From positions 1-51,243 of the forward strand of contig CAYXUG010000008.1 of NCBI GenBank assembly GCA_964468655.1: a DNA stretch of 51,243 nucleotides, written 5' to 3'. The stretch comes from CAYXUG01 sp964468655. GTDB lineage: Bacteria > Fidelibacterota > Marinisomatia > Marinisomatales > CAYXUG01. The notes under the pieces were generated by a model. The model searched no databases and was not told the DNA's origin. It saw only the letters and a program-made list of their open reading frames with translations. Position numbers and translations under genes: made by a program. Positions 35,667 to 44,371 of the stretch are shown here, in pieces (the first letter of the stretch is position 1; each line of letters starts with the position of its first letter).

Positions 35667-37517
35667 TTGATTTCTAACAAATATTTTCCCCTCCTCCTTT
35701 TTATTACAATTTCCCTTATGTCTCCAGTAATAGGGCAGGTATCTGCAACAAAATATTATGTAGGGAGAGTTCTATTTGAAGGCAATACATCATATTCAGA
35801 TTCACGTCTGAGATCGATTTTAAAATTGAAAAAACCCGGTTTGTTCCGAGTGACTGAATTTAACAGACGTACACTAAAGCTTGATGCCATTTCACTACGT
35901 AATTTCTACATTTCAGAGGGTTATCTTAAAACTAATGTTGAAGAGTCTTATGTCGTTAGAGAGTCAGGGGAAATAAATATTTTATTTAAAATTGAAGAAG
36001 GAGAACGATTTCATTTAAGATCATTTCATATTACTGGTGATTTCTTAATTTCGAAAAAGAAGATTAAAAAAATTCTTGGGCTTCAGATCAATAAACCATT
36101 TGATCCTGTGACCATCAACAACGGATTCTTCGTATTAGAAAAAGAATACAAGAAATTGGGAAAACTCTATTTCTCTTATAAAGATTCTTTATCACCAACA
36201 TTTGATGTAGAGTATTTTATTATTTTCGATGAAGGATTAACCGTAAAAATTGATAAAATAAAAATCGATGGTTTACAGACTGTAAATTCAACAACTGTAT
36301 TAAGAGAACTGAAATTCAACACCGGTGACATATATAATGAAGAGGAAATTTTTCTTTCTCAAAGACGATTGTTTGAAACGGGACTTTTTTCCATTGTTTC
36401 AATTTATCCATTTAAAAGTACGCGAGGAGAAGATTGGGTAGATTTAAGGATTGAATTACGGGAATTCAAAAAGCGTGAATGGCTATCCGAAGGTGGATTA
36501 TACCCCATTCAGTCAACAAGTGAAGGTGGTGAACCTTTTCCCGGTGCAGGTATTACTATGGAATGGAGAAACCGGAATATTTTCAGCAAAGGGACTCGGT
36601 TCAGCATAAAGAATACTCTTGAAATCCCCATTTCTTCTGATGAAAATGTAATTACAAATCCAATCCTTAGATTTGAAACGATTGCTTCGAGACAGTGGTT
36701 AGGTGGATTACGATTCCCCACTACACTAAAGATTTTTTATGAAAAATTACCGGAATTACAAGTTGATGCAGAAAGGTTAACCAGATATGGACTTGACTGG
36801 AGTTATCACCATAAAAGCAGCGAATACTCCCTTTGGAGAGGTGGTCTCAAATTGGCACGAATACATTCATCTGAAGTGGATAACCAAACTCAGGAACAAA
36901 AACAAAGCTTTAACCTAATGTACCGGTACAGGAAAGTTGATAATCCCATTACCCCCAAAAAAGGCGCATTTTTCAGTGTCCAGCACTCATTTATTTGGTA
37001 CCAGACAAATACGACCAGTTATTTTTACAGAACTGAATTTGATTATCGAAGATATTATTCAATTAGGAATTCGTGGGTTCTGGCATTGCGAATGAAAATC
37101 GGGTGGGTAAGCAGAATAGGCGGTTCTGGAATTGAAGTACCATCCTATGACAAATATTATTTGGGTGGAAGTACATCTCTCAGGGGATGGGAGCAGCATT
37201 TATTTAAAACTGAGATAATAAATGAAGATAAAACATCTATGGGAGGGAATTACAAAGCATTGATAAATACAGAATTAAGAATTCCGGTCTGGGGCAGGTT
37301 TGGAATTAATTTATTTTTAGAAGGTGGAATTCTTGAAGATTATTTAAGAGATGTTAAAAGTAGTTTTAAAGAATGGTCTGAGTGGATTGGCTGGGATGGT
37401 GGTATGGAATTATCCATATCAACACCTATTGGACCTGTGAGGATTTATTATGCAGTACGACTTTCTGATCGCAACAAAAAAGTAACACCCAATATTGGAC
37501 TCATGTATGCATTTTAG
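35667..37517 (+). CDS. Omp85-family outer-membrane protein (BamA/TamA-like)
   Basis: This 616-residue protein begins at TTG 35667, one base after the tamB stop, with a signal peptide (LLLFITISLMSPVIGQ). Three POTRA-like units follow (about 31-109, 110-186, 187-265; for example VGRVLFEGNTSYSDSRLRSI and IDKIKIDGLQTVNSTTVLRE). A 16-strand barrel occupies 275-616, with the L6 motif SLRGW (Arg506, corresponding to the conserved VRGF/Y) and a C-terminal aromatic residue. Only three POTRA units and pairing with tamB favour a TamA role; BamA usually has five. It may still be the only Omp85 protein near here, so I do not name it. Confidence 0.85.
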   Translation: MISNKYFPLLLFITISLMSPVIGQVSATKYYVGRVLFEGNTSYSDSRLRSILKLKKPGLFRVTEFNRRTLKLDAISLRNFYISEGYLKTNVEESYVVRESGEINILFKIEEGERFHLRSFHITGDFLISKKKIKKILGLQINKPFDPVTINNGFFVLEKEYKKLGKLYFSYKDSLSPTFDVEYFIIFDEGLTVKIDKIKIDGLQTVNSTTVLRELKFNTGDIYNEEEIFLSQRRLFETGLFSIVSIYPFKSTRGEDWVDLRIELREFKKREWLSEGGLYPIQSTSEGGEPFPGAGITMEWRNRNIFSKGTRFSIKNTLEIPISSDENVITNPILRFETIASRQWLGGLRFPTTLKIFYEKLPELQVDAERLTRYGLDWSYHHKSSEYSLWRGGLKLARIHSSEVDNQTQEQKQSFNLMYRYRKVDNPITPKKGAFFSVQHSFIWYQTNTTSYFYRTEFDYRRYYSIRNSWVLALRMKIGWVSRIGGSGIEVPSYDKYYLGGSTSLRGWEQHLFKTEIINEDKTSMGGNYKALINTELRIPVWGRFGINLFLEGGILEDYLRDVKSSFKEWSEWIGWDGGMELSISTPIGPVRIYYAVRLSDRNKKVTPNIGLMYAF

Positions 37518-37662
37518 AAAAATGAAAAAGAATCGTTATAAATTAGAACAAATCATTCGACGATGTATTCATTAAAAAATAAGTTGGGGTTAAATTTTTA
37601 TTGAAGCTACCTGAAATATCTATTAAATTTCCCGGCTTTTATTACGAAACAGAGAGGAAAAA

Positions 37663-38166
37663 ATGAATAAACTACTTATTATCGGAATTGGATTGTTGAT
37701 TGTTTTTACAGGTTGCAGTATGGACAAGCAGCCGAAAACTGCAGATGGGTTGTTTTCCCGTGCTGAAAAGTACATGCATGAAAACAATTACGTGGATGCA
37801 ATCAAAGATTTAAGGACGTTGGTGAAAAAATTTCCAGAGCATGACAAAGCGCCTCAAGCACAACTCATGTTGGGGAAAGCGTTCATGAGCCATGCGAATG
37901 ATTTTAATCAAGCATTGTCTGAATTTAGAAGTGTTGTGGAAAATTACCACGAATCACCTTATGCTGTTCAGGGTCAGTTCATGATCGGATATCTTTACGC
38001 AAACCATATAAAGGATTTTAATTCAGCAAAAGCGGAGTTTGAAAAATTTCTTGAAGATTATTCCGAGCGGGCAGACATGGGTCTTGTAGAATCTGCAAAG
38101 TTCGAGCTAGAAAATTTGGGTAAGGATTTACACGAAATTAGCGAACTTCAAGAAATTGGATCCTGA
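37663..38166 (+). CDS. TPR-repeat lipoprotein (BamD/YbgF-like)
   Basis: This 167-residue lipoprotein has the signal peptide MNKLLIIGIGLLIVFTG and lipobox Cys18 (FTGCS). Three TPR-like units follow, for example GLFSRAEKYMHENNYVDAI and ALSEFRSVVENYHESPYAVQ. Such proteins resemble BamD or the TPR domain of CpoB/YbgF, and a scaffold role in envelope assembly is likely. It lies after the Omp85 gene. The 145-base gap before it holds no other gene. The AGAGG ribosome site fits the ATG. Shorter than BamD (about 245 residues), so not named. Confidence 0.7.
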   Translation: MNKLLIIGIGLLIVFTGCSMDKQPKTADGLFSRAEKYMHENNYVDAIKDLRTLVKKFPEHDKAPQAQLMLGKAFMSHANDFNQALSEFRSVVENYHESPYAVQGQFMIGYLYANHIKDFNSAKAEFEKFLEDYSERADMGLVESAKFELENLGKDLHEISELQEIGS

Positions 38167-38197
38167 TTTAAACTAAACCTCAATTATAAGATAAAAA

Positions 38198-39193
38198 ATG
38201 GATGAATTCAGTTTAACTGAACTTAATGATCGTATATCCCGAAAGTCTGATTTCGTAAAACCCCTAAGGGATGAAATCGAAAAGGTAATTGTTGGTCAGA
38301 AAGAAATTATTACCAAGATTCTCATTGGGTTGCTTTCAAATGGACACATACTTTTGGAGGGTGTTCCGGGGCTTGCCAAAACTACCATAATAAAAATTGT
38401 CGCTCAATTGATCGACACAAAATTCCAGCGAATTCAGTTTACTCCGGATATGCTGCCAGCCGATCTATTGGGCACCCTTATTTACAACCAAAAGACAGGC
38501 GGATTTGAAACCAAAAAGGGACCCATATTTTCAAATATCATCCTTGCAGATGAAATAAACAGAGCGCCGGCAAAAGTTCAAAGTGCATTATTAGAATGTA
38601 TGCAGGAAAGGCAAGTGACTCTCGGAGATGAGACCTATATCCTTGATGATCCGTTTTTGGTTTTTGCCACTCAAAATCCCATAGAGCAAGAAGGAACTTA
38701 TCCTCTTCCAGAAGCTCAGATTGACAGATTTATGTTCAAACTGAAAGTGGATTATCCCAATAAAGATGAAGAACTGAAGATTCTAAAAAGAATAAAAATT
38801 GTGAATGGAATTCCGGATTTAAAACCGGTGGTACATGTTCAATCAATAGTCGATTCCCGTTCGGTGGTTCAGGATATTTATGTTGATGAAAAGATTGAGC
38901 GGTATGCTGTTGATCTAGTTATAGCTAGCAGGAACCCGGAGGATTATGGGCTTAAGGATTTAATCAATCTCATTTCCTATGGAGGTTCGCCCCGTGCAAC
39001 TATTTATTTAATTCGGGGAGCAAAGGCACGGGCATTTTTAGAGGGCCGGGGGTATGTTGTTCCTGAGGATGTCAGACATGTCGGTGAAGATGTTCTCCGT
39101 CATCGAATCATTTTAACCTATGAAGCTGAGGCAGAAGAAATCACACCTGAGAATATCATTCAGAGGTTATTTGAATCAATTGAGGTGCCCTGA
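38198..39193 (+). CDS. MoxR-family AAA+ ATPase
   Basis: This 331-residue cytoplasmic AAA+ ATPase has Walker A GVPGLAKT (55-62) and Walker B ILADEINRAPAKVQSALLE (115-133, Asp118-Glu119). Its sensor region reads FATQNPIEQEGTYPLPEAQ, which is highly typical of MoxR. MoxR proteins act as chaperones with DUF58 and von Willebrand-type partners. The DUF58 gene follows at once, and a BatD-like membrane protein after that, the usual trio. Client not known. Confidence 0.92.
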   Translation: MDEFSLTELNDRISRKSDFVKPLRDEIEKVIVGQKEIITKILIGLLSNGHILLEGVPGLAKTTIIKIVAQLIDTKFQRIQFTPDMLPADLLGTLIYNQKTGGFETKKGPIFSNIILADEINRAPAKVQSALLECMQERQVTLGDETYILDDPFLVFATQNPIEQEGTYPLPEAQIDRFMFKLKVDYPNKDEELKILKRIKIVNGIPDLKPVVHVQSIVDSRSVVQDIYVDEKIERYAVDLVIASRNPEDYGLKDLINLISYGGSPRATIYLIRGAKARAFLEGRGYVVPEDVRHVGEDVLRHRIILTYEAEAEEITPENIIQRLFESIEVP

Positions 39194-39201
39194 TATAGAT
39201 T

Positions 39202-40077
39202 ATGATTCCCCAGGAAATATTTAAAAAAGTCCGCCAGATTGAAATTCGAACAAAAAATTTAGTCAATTCAACATTTGGCGGTGAATACCACTCTGTTTTT
39301 AAAGGACGGGGGATGACATTTTCGGAAGTAAGGGAATATACGCCGGGTGATGATATACGGTTAATTGACTGGAATGTTACAGCCAGATATAACTTTCCAT
39401 ACATAAAGGTGTTTGAAGAAGAACGTGAATTAACCGTTTTCATTCTGTACGATGCGAGCAGATCAGGACATTTTGGAACAGGTGAAAAATTCAAATCAGA
39501 AATTGCGGCTGAAATTGGCGCTGTTCTCGGTTTTTCAGCCATCAGAAACAACGATAAAGTAGGGCTGTTAATTTTTACAGATGAAGTTGAGAATTTTATT
39601 CCACCTAAAAAGGGGAGTTCTCATGTGTTAAGAGTGGTCAGGGAATTGCTTTATCATAAGCCGGAATCACAATCTACCAATATCAGTAATGCATTAAATT
39701 TTCTTTTGAGGGTTGCCAATCGCCGAAGTGTTGTTTTTCTAATTTCAGATTTTATTGATTCGGAGTTTGAAAAGCCCATGCAGATTGTTAACAAAAAGCA
39801 CGATTTTATAGGAATTCAGATTTACGATCCGGCAGAAACGGAATTAGAGGATGTGGGGATTGTTAAAGTTCACGATGCAGAATCGCAGCAAACATTTTGG
39901 CTGGATACCACTTCTAAAGAAGCCCGTGATGAATTCCGAAAATTGGTGAAGCAGAAGACTGATCGTTTTTACAAAAAATGTCAAAAGAAAAATTTTGATT
40001 TAATTCCCATTGAAGCCGGCACAGATTACATTGAACCGATGCTCAGATATTTTCAGAAGAGGGAGAAGAGATTTTAA
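39202..40077 (+). CDS. DUF58 protein with vWA-like fold
   Basis: This 291-residue protein carries the DUF58 core REYTPGDDIRLIDWNVTARY (44-63) and then a von Willebrand-like domain with YDASRSG (DxSxS metal site, Asp84, Ser86, Ser88) and SDFIDSEFE. It lies between moxR and a BatD-like gene and shares one base with the latter (TAATG). DUF58 proteins work together with MoxR, probably in assembly or activation of an envelope complex. Exact role not established. Confidence 0.88.
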   Translation: MIPQEIFKKVRQIEIRTKNLVNSTFGGEYHSVFKGRGMTFSEVREYTPGDDIRLIDWNVTARYNFPYIKVFEEERELTVFILYDASRSGHFGTGEKFKSEIAAEIGAVLGFSAIRNNDKVGLLIFTDEVENFIPPKKGSSHVLRVVRELLYHKPESQSTNISNALNFLLRVANRRSVVFLISDFIDSEFEKPMQIVNKKHDFIGIQIYDPAETELEDVGIVKVHDAESQQTFWLDTTSKEARDEFRKLVKQKTDRFYKKCQKKNFDLIPIEAGTDYIEPMLRYFQKREKRF

Positions 40078-41069
40078 TGTTGAAAGTAAAAATGATCAGA
40101 TTGGCTCGGAAAAGTTCCATTATTTTGTGCATTTTGTGGTTTTTTATTTCTTGTACTAATCAGGATTTTTCGCCGGCACCTTTTCAGGTTTATAGTTTAA
40201 TTGATTCGACGGTAGCTAATATAGGTGATGTATTGGAATTTCAAGTCTGGGTGAATGGTTCGGGTGACAAGGTGATTCAATTTCCTGATTTAGTACCTTT
40301 TGACCAGAATCTCTCATTGGGTGAAAGAAAGGAATTGACTGGAGAGTATAAAGATCATTTTGGCATTGCCTTCGAAGTAACTTTTTGGGATACTGGCAAT
40401 TTTGTCATTCCGCCTTATTCTGTAAATATTCTGACAGAAGACAGCAGCAAAGTTGATTACGTTTTATCAACAGATCAGGTGAAAATCGAAATATTTTCAG
40501 TGATAACTGACCCCAACCCAGTCATGAGAGATTTAAAACCACCTGTCCCCATTCCTTTGATGCTGCCCTCCAAAATTATATCAACGGTTATCGGCATTTT
40601 AGCATTAACCGGTTTAATTATGTGGTTATGGAAAAAACGTGAAAAAGCCAGTGAAGAAAAGAGGCGAGTAGTGGTACCACTCAGACCTCCCTTTAATGTT
40701 GCCATGGAAAAATTGAATTCTCTGAAAGGGTATGGAATATCATCCTATAATGAAAAAAAGAAATTTTACACAGAATTGTCCTTTATCGTAAGAGAGTTTA
40801 TTGAAAATCAATTTTTTCTTAAAGCACTTGAAATGACAACTGAAGAAATTTTGTGGTTAAAGGATATTGTACCTGTGAAAGGTGAATTGTTTAATCAGGT
40901 TTTGGAAGTCCTGAAAAGAGCCGACCTTTCAAAATTTGCAAAATTCGAACAGACACAAGCACAATGCCAGGAGGACTTGGCGTTGGTGGAACTGTTTTTA
41001 AATTCAACAAAGATGGATTTTATGGTAAGACACAACATATCAAATCAATTGGAGAAAAATTATGATTGA
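40077..41069 (+). CDS. BatD-like membrane lipoprotein
   Basis: This 330-residue protein has an N-terminal lipoprotein signal (IILCILWFFISC, Cys26). A periplasmic beta-domain (about 35-160) follows, with VANIGDVLEFQVWVNGSGD and DTGNFVIPPYSVNI, resembling oxygen-tolerance BatD/DUF4381 proteins. A membrane helix (about 167-187) leads to a basic cytoplasmic tail with helical VREFIENQFF and LKRADLSKFAKFEQ, the latter close to the FAK motif common in DUF4381/BatD C-termini. It overlaps the following ATPase gene by eight bases. Role: envelope partner of MoxR/DUF58, inferred. Confidence 0.7.
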   Translation: MLKVKMIRLARKSSIILCILWFFISCTNQDFSPAPFQVYSLIDSTVANIGDVLEFQVWVNGSGDKVIQFPDLVPFDQNLSLGERKELTGEYKDHFGIAFEVTFWDTGNFVIPPYSVNILTEDSSKVDYVLSTDQVKIEIFSVITDPNPVMRDLKPPVPIPLMLPSKIISTVIGILALTGLIMWLWKKREKASEEKRRVVVPLRPPFNVAMEKLNSLKGYGISSYNEKKKFYTELSFIVREFIENQFFLKALEMTTEEILWLKDIVPVKGELFNQVLEVLKRADLSKFAKFEQTQAQCQEDLALVELFLNSTKMDFMVRHNISNQLEKNYD

Positions 41070-42027
41070 AGTAAAAAACCTTGTGAAGAACTACGGTTCA
41101 TTCACTGCAGTGGATAACATTACCTTCAATGTAAACAGAGGTGAAATTTTGGGATTTTTAGGTCCAAACGCTGCAGGAAAAACGACAACTATGCGGGTAA
41201 TTACCGGATTTATGCCGCCATCGGAAGGAAGTGTCACCGTCGGTGGTTTTAATGTATTCGAAAAACCTCTTGAAGTGAAAAGACGGATTGGATATTTACC
41301 GGAGAATCCTCCACTATATGTTGATATGAAAGTGGTGGAATACCTGAATTTTGTTGCATCATTAAAGGGAGTGGATAAAGCAGATATTAATCACGATGTG
41401 TCTGAAGTGTGTGAGAAAGTGGCAATTTCAAACGTTAGTAATAAAGTGATTAAAACGCTCTCAAAAGGATTTAGACAACGGGTAGGACTCGCACAGGCAC
41501 TCATTCACAATCCAGAGGTGCTGATTCTTGATGAACCGACAATTGGATTAGATCCGATTCAGATTAGGGAGGTGAGGGAACTAATTAAATCCTTAGGTGG
41601 TGATCATACTGTGATTTTATCTACACACATCCTCCCTGAAGTGAGCATGACATGTGACAGGGTGGTCATCATTGATAAAGGAAAACTGATAGCTCAAGAT
41701 ACTCCCAGTGGATTGACTCAATCGCTGAAAGGAGCTGAAAAATTAACAATAATTGTAGAAGGACCGGAGCAGGAAGTGCATGGTGCAATTTCATCTACGA
41801 CAGGTGTAAAACACATTATCGAGAAGAGTCAATCCAACGGTGCCATAAGTTTGACCATTGAATGTGATTTTCAATTCCACGTACGTAAAAATATTTCCCA
41901 AATGGTATCGGAAAAAGGGTGGGACTTAATTGAAATGAAAGTCGAAGAATCCACATTGGAAGATGTATTTCTTCATTTGATGTCAAGTGATGAAGTAGTA
42001 GAAGTTGAGGAGGTTGTTGAACAATGA
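41062..42027 (+). CDS. ABC transporter ATPase, GldA-like
   Basis: This 321-residue ATPase has Walker A GPNAAGKT (34-41), the signature LSKGFRQR (133-140), Walker B LILDEPT (154-160) and the C-terminal extension typical of exporters (DUF4162-like, about 235-310). The next gene encodes an ABC-2 permease and the one after a GldG-like protein, which makes GldA the closest named relative. In gliding Bacteroidota GldA-F-G is linked to motility, but homologues are common in non-gliding bacteria, so no motility claim is made. It is coupled to BatD-like and permease genes by overlaps. Confidence 0.85.
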   Translation: MIEVKNLVKNYGSFTAVDNITFNVNRGEILGFLGPNAAGKTTTMRVITGFMPPSEGSVTVGGFNVFEKPLEVKRRIGYLPENPPLYVDMKVVEYLNFVASLKGVDKADINHDVSEVCEKVAISNVSNKVIKTLSKGFRQRVGLAQALIHNPEVLILDEPTIGLDPIQIREVRELIKSLGGDHTVILSTHILPEVSMTCDRVVIIDKGKLIAQDTPSGLTQSLKGAEKLTIIVEGPEQEVHGAISSTTGVKHIIEKSQSNGAISLTIECDFQFHVRKNISQMVSEKGWDLIEMKVEESTLEDVFLHLMSSDEVVEVEEVVEQ

Positions 42028-42806
42028 GAAATATTATGACAATTTTTAATAGGGATTTTAAATCTTACTTTATATCACCAATTGCCTATGTTGTGATTGC
42101 ATTGTTTCTTGTGTTGACAGGAATCATATTTTTTCTGCTGACATCATCATTTTTGCAGTACTCTGCCCAGTTGCAGTGGCAGGCGGCGCGGTTCCAGCAA
42201 ACACCCCCGCCAATTAATGTAAATCAAATGATCTTAAGACCGATGCTTCAGAATATGAGTGTGTTTACCCTGTTTTTTATCCCGATGATTACCATGAGAA
42301 GTTTTTCAGAGGATAAACGGAGTGGGACCATGGAATTGCTGATGACATCACCAGCTACCACGATGCAAATTGTTCTCGGCAAATTTTTATCAGCATTTTG
42401 TCTCTATGCTATCATGGTTCTCACGACGTTCGTATATCCGCTGGTGATTATAGGATTTGGAAATCCTGATGTAACCCCAATTTTCACAGCTTACGCCGGG
42501 ATACTCTTTTTAGGGGCTGCTTCCATCGGAATCGGTGTATGGATTTCTGCCATGACGGAAAACCAGATCATCGCCGCTGTAGGTACACTTGTTTCTTTAT
42601 TGTTTTTGTGGTTTGTGGGGTGGTTCTCCATGATATCAACAAGTTTCCTGGGCGATTTTTTCAGATATATGTCCATTTTCGAACATTTTGAAGATTTTTC
42701 AAAGGGTGTGTTTGATTCAGGTCATATTGTTTACTATTTATCATTGTGCGGGATAATGCTTTTTTTATCCCATCAATGGATTGAAAGTTTAAAGTGGAGG
42801 TCATGA
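42024..42806 (+). CDS. ABC-2 permease, GldF-like
   Basis: This 260-residue protein has six predicted membrane helices. The first is in the segment YFISPIAYVVIALFLVLTGI; a periplasmic loop with Gln/Pro-rich WQAARFQQTPPPINVNQM follows. The family mark is PMITMRSFSEDKRSGTMELLM (around 91-111), typical of GldF and NosY-type permeases. It overlaps the ATPase by four bases and ends over the start of the GldG-like gene. With GldA-like it forms the export core. Confidence 0.85.
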   Translation: MRNIMTIFNRDFKSYFISPIAYVVIALFLVLTGIIFFLLTSSFLQYSAQLQWQAARFQQTPPPINVNQMILRPMLQNMSVFTLFFIPMITMRSFSEDKRSGTMELLMTSPATTMQIVLGKFLSAFCLYAIMVLTTFVYPLVIIGFGNPDVTPIFTAYAGILFLGAASIGIGVWISAMTENQIIAAVGTLVSLLFLWFVGWFSMISTSFLGDFFRYMSIFEHFEDFSKGVFDSGHIVYYLSLCGIMLFLSHQWIESLKWRS

Positions 42807-44362
42807 TGAAAAAATTATGGCGAGGCAGCGGTTATGATGGACTGATTATCTTATTTCTCGGATGGCTCTACGGGTCATCCATTCTCAAATTCGACTGGAT
42901 AGCTTGGACACTTGTGGTAGTGGGCGCACTTCTGCTAATGATTTCAATCGGCTTAAATTGGCAGCGCGCTTTTGAATCTGTAAAAAGCAGAAGAGCACAA
43001 TTGAGTGCAAATGCTCTTATAGTTTCACTTCTGGTCCTCGGTATTGTGGGCATGATGAATTTTATCTCTGTCAGACATTCATGGCGCGTGGATACAACTT
43101 CACAGCAGATGTACAGTTTATCATCCCAAACAGTTAATATAATTCAAAACCTCGAAGTAGATGTGAAAATCACCGCACTTGTTGATGAAAGTCAGATAAG
43201 ACAAATGGAAGACCGGCTGATGGAATACAGTCATTATTCCGGGAAATTGGATTTTGAAATCATAGATCCCATCAAGGAACCGGATAAAGTCAGGGAAATA
43301 TTTTCTGAACGGAAGCAATTCCTCGATCTTCCTACATTGATTATAAAATCTTCAATTAAGGATGAAGAAATTAACAGCATTGAAGAAGAAGATATTTCAA
43401 ATGCGCTTCTTAAAGTTACCCAAAATAAAAAACCAAAAATCTATTTTACGCAGGGACACGGTGAAAAATTGATTGAAGTTAACCAGCCGGGAATTGATAC
43501 ATACCAATTTGTCATTGAAGGGTTGAAAAAACAGCATTTTGATGTTGAATCTGTGAATCTCTATGAAAAAAACGATGTTCCGTTAGACTGTGATGTTTTG
43601 GTCATCGCAGGTCCTGCTGTGAAAATGGCAGACAATGAGGTAAAAGCAGTTGGTGATTATCTCAAACGGGGCGGAAGTGTTTTAACACTTATTGACCCCG
43701 AATCAGAGGTTAATTTGGATAACCTGTATTCTGAATGGAATATTAAACAGAATGACGATGTTGTGCTGGAAACACACTCAAGTTTTGTGTTGACTGAACA
43801 AGGATTAAACAGACAGAGCAATGTGAGTTTGGCTCCGACATCCGCTGAGTATGGTGAACATCCTATCACGAAAAATTTCAGATACGCCACATCATTTATG
43901 GAAACGCGTTCTTTGGAGCCACTGGATGAAGAATCAGATTCACTAAAGGTAACGCCCCTTGTCTATACCAGCGGCAGCAGTTGGGGAGAAACCGACCTTG
44001 AATCTCTTTATAAGACTAAGAAGGTCAGCAAAACTGAAGAGGATCATTCCGGTCCTGTGATTGTGGGATTGGCAGTTGAAAAAACCTATGGTTCACAGGG
44101 ACGATTCGTTGCCATGGGAGATTCTGACTTTGCAGCAGATGCGTACGTACAGCAGGCGCCGGGGAATATGGACTTCTTCCTCAATATTGTCAGCTGGCTT
44201 GCTGAGGAAGAAGAATTAATTTCCGTCCGTCCTAAAGACCCTGAAAACAGAACATTGCAAATGTCGGTGGGGCAGCAAAAAATGGTGCTTTTCTTTTTAA
44301 TCATTTTATTGCCTATTCTGACACTTCGGTGGGCGCTGTACGTTTACAAAAATAGGTCTTAA
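42806..44362 (+). CDS. GldG-like ABC auxiliary protein
   Basis: A protein of about 518 residues starts at ATG 42806, five bases after GGAGG; in-frame GTG 42794 and ATG 42803 are alternatives. Three N-terminal helices are followed by a periplasmic GldG/ABC_transp_aux domain with YSLSSQTVNIIQNLEVDVKI, IYFTQGHGEKLIE (about 212-224) and a Rossmann-like glutamine amidotransferase fold near DVLVIAGPAVKM. A last helix lies near the C-terminus (LFFLIILLPILTLRWALYV). It accompanies the GldA/GldF-like pair. Substrate unknown. Confidence 0.83.
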   Translation: MKKLWRGSGYDGLIILFLGWLYGSSILKFDWIAWTLVVVGALLLMISIGLNWQRAFESVKSRRAQLSANALIVSLLVLGIVGMMNFISVRHSWRVDTTSQQMYSLSSQTVNIIQNLEVDVKITALVDESQIRQMEDRLMEYSHYSGKLDFEIIDPIKEPDKVREIFSERKQFLDLPTLIIKSSIKDEEINSIEEEDISNALLKVTQNKKPKIYFTQGHGEKLIEVNQPGIDTYQFVIEGLKKQHFDVESVNLYEKNDVPLDCDVLVIAGPAVKMADNEVKAVGDYLKRGGSVLTLIDPESEVNLDNLYSEWNIKQNDDVVLETHSSFVLTEQGLNRQSNVSLAPTSAEYGEHPITKNFRYATSFMETRSLEPLDEESDSLKVTPLVYTSGSSWGETDLESLYKTKKVSKTEEDHSGPVIVGLAVEKTYGSQGRFVAMGDSDFAADAYVQQAPGNMDFFLNIVSWLAEEEELISVRPKDPENRTLQMSVGQQKMVLFFLIILLPILTLRWALYVYKNRS

Positions 44363-44371
44363 GGAAAGACC

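Noticed and set aside
37521..37574. Short frame starting ATG 37521 (17 codons) before the TPR lipoprotein
   Set aside because: No ribosome site, very short and no conserved feature.
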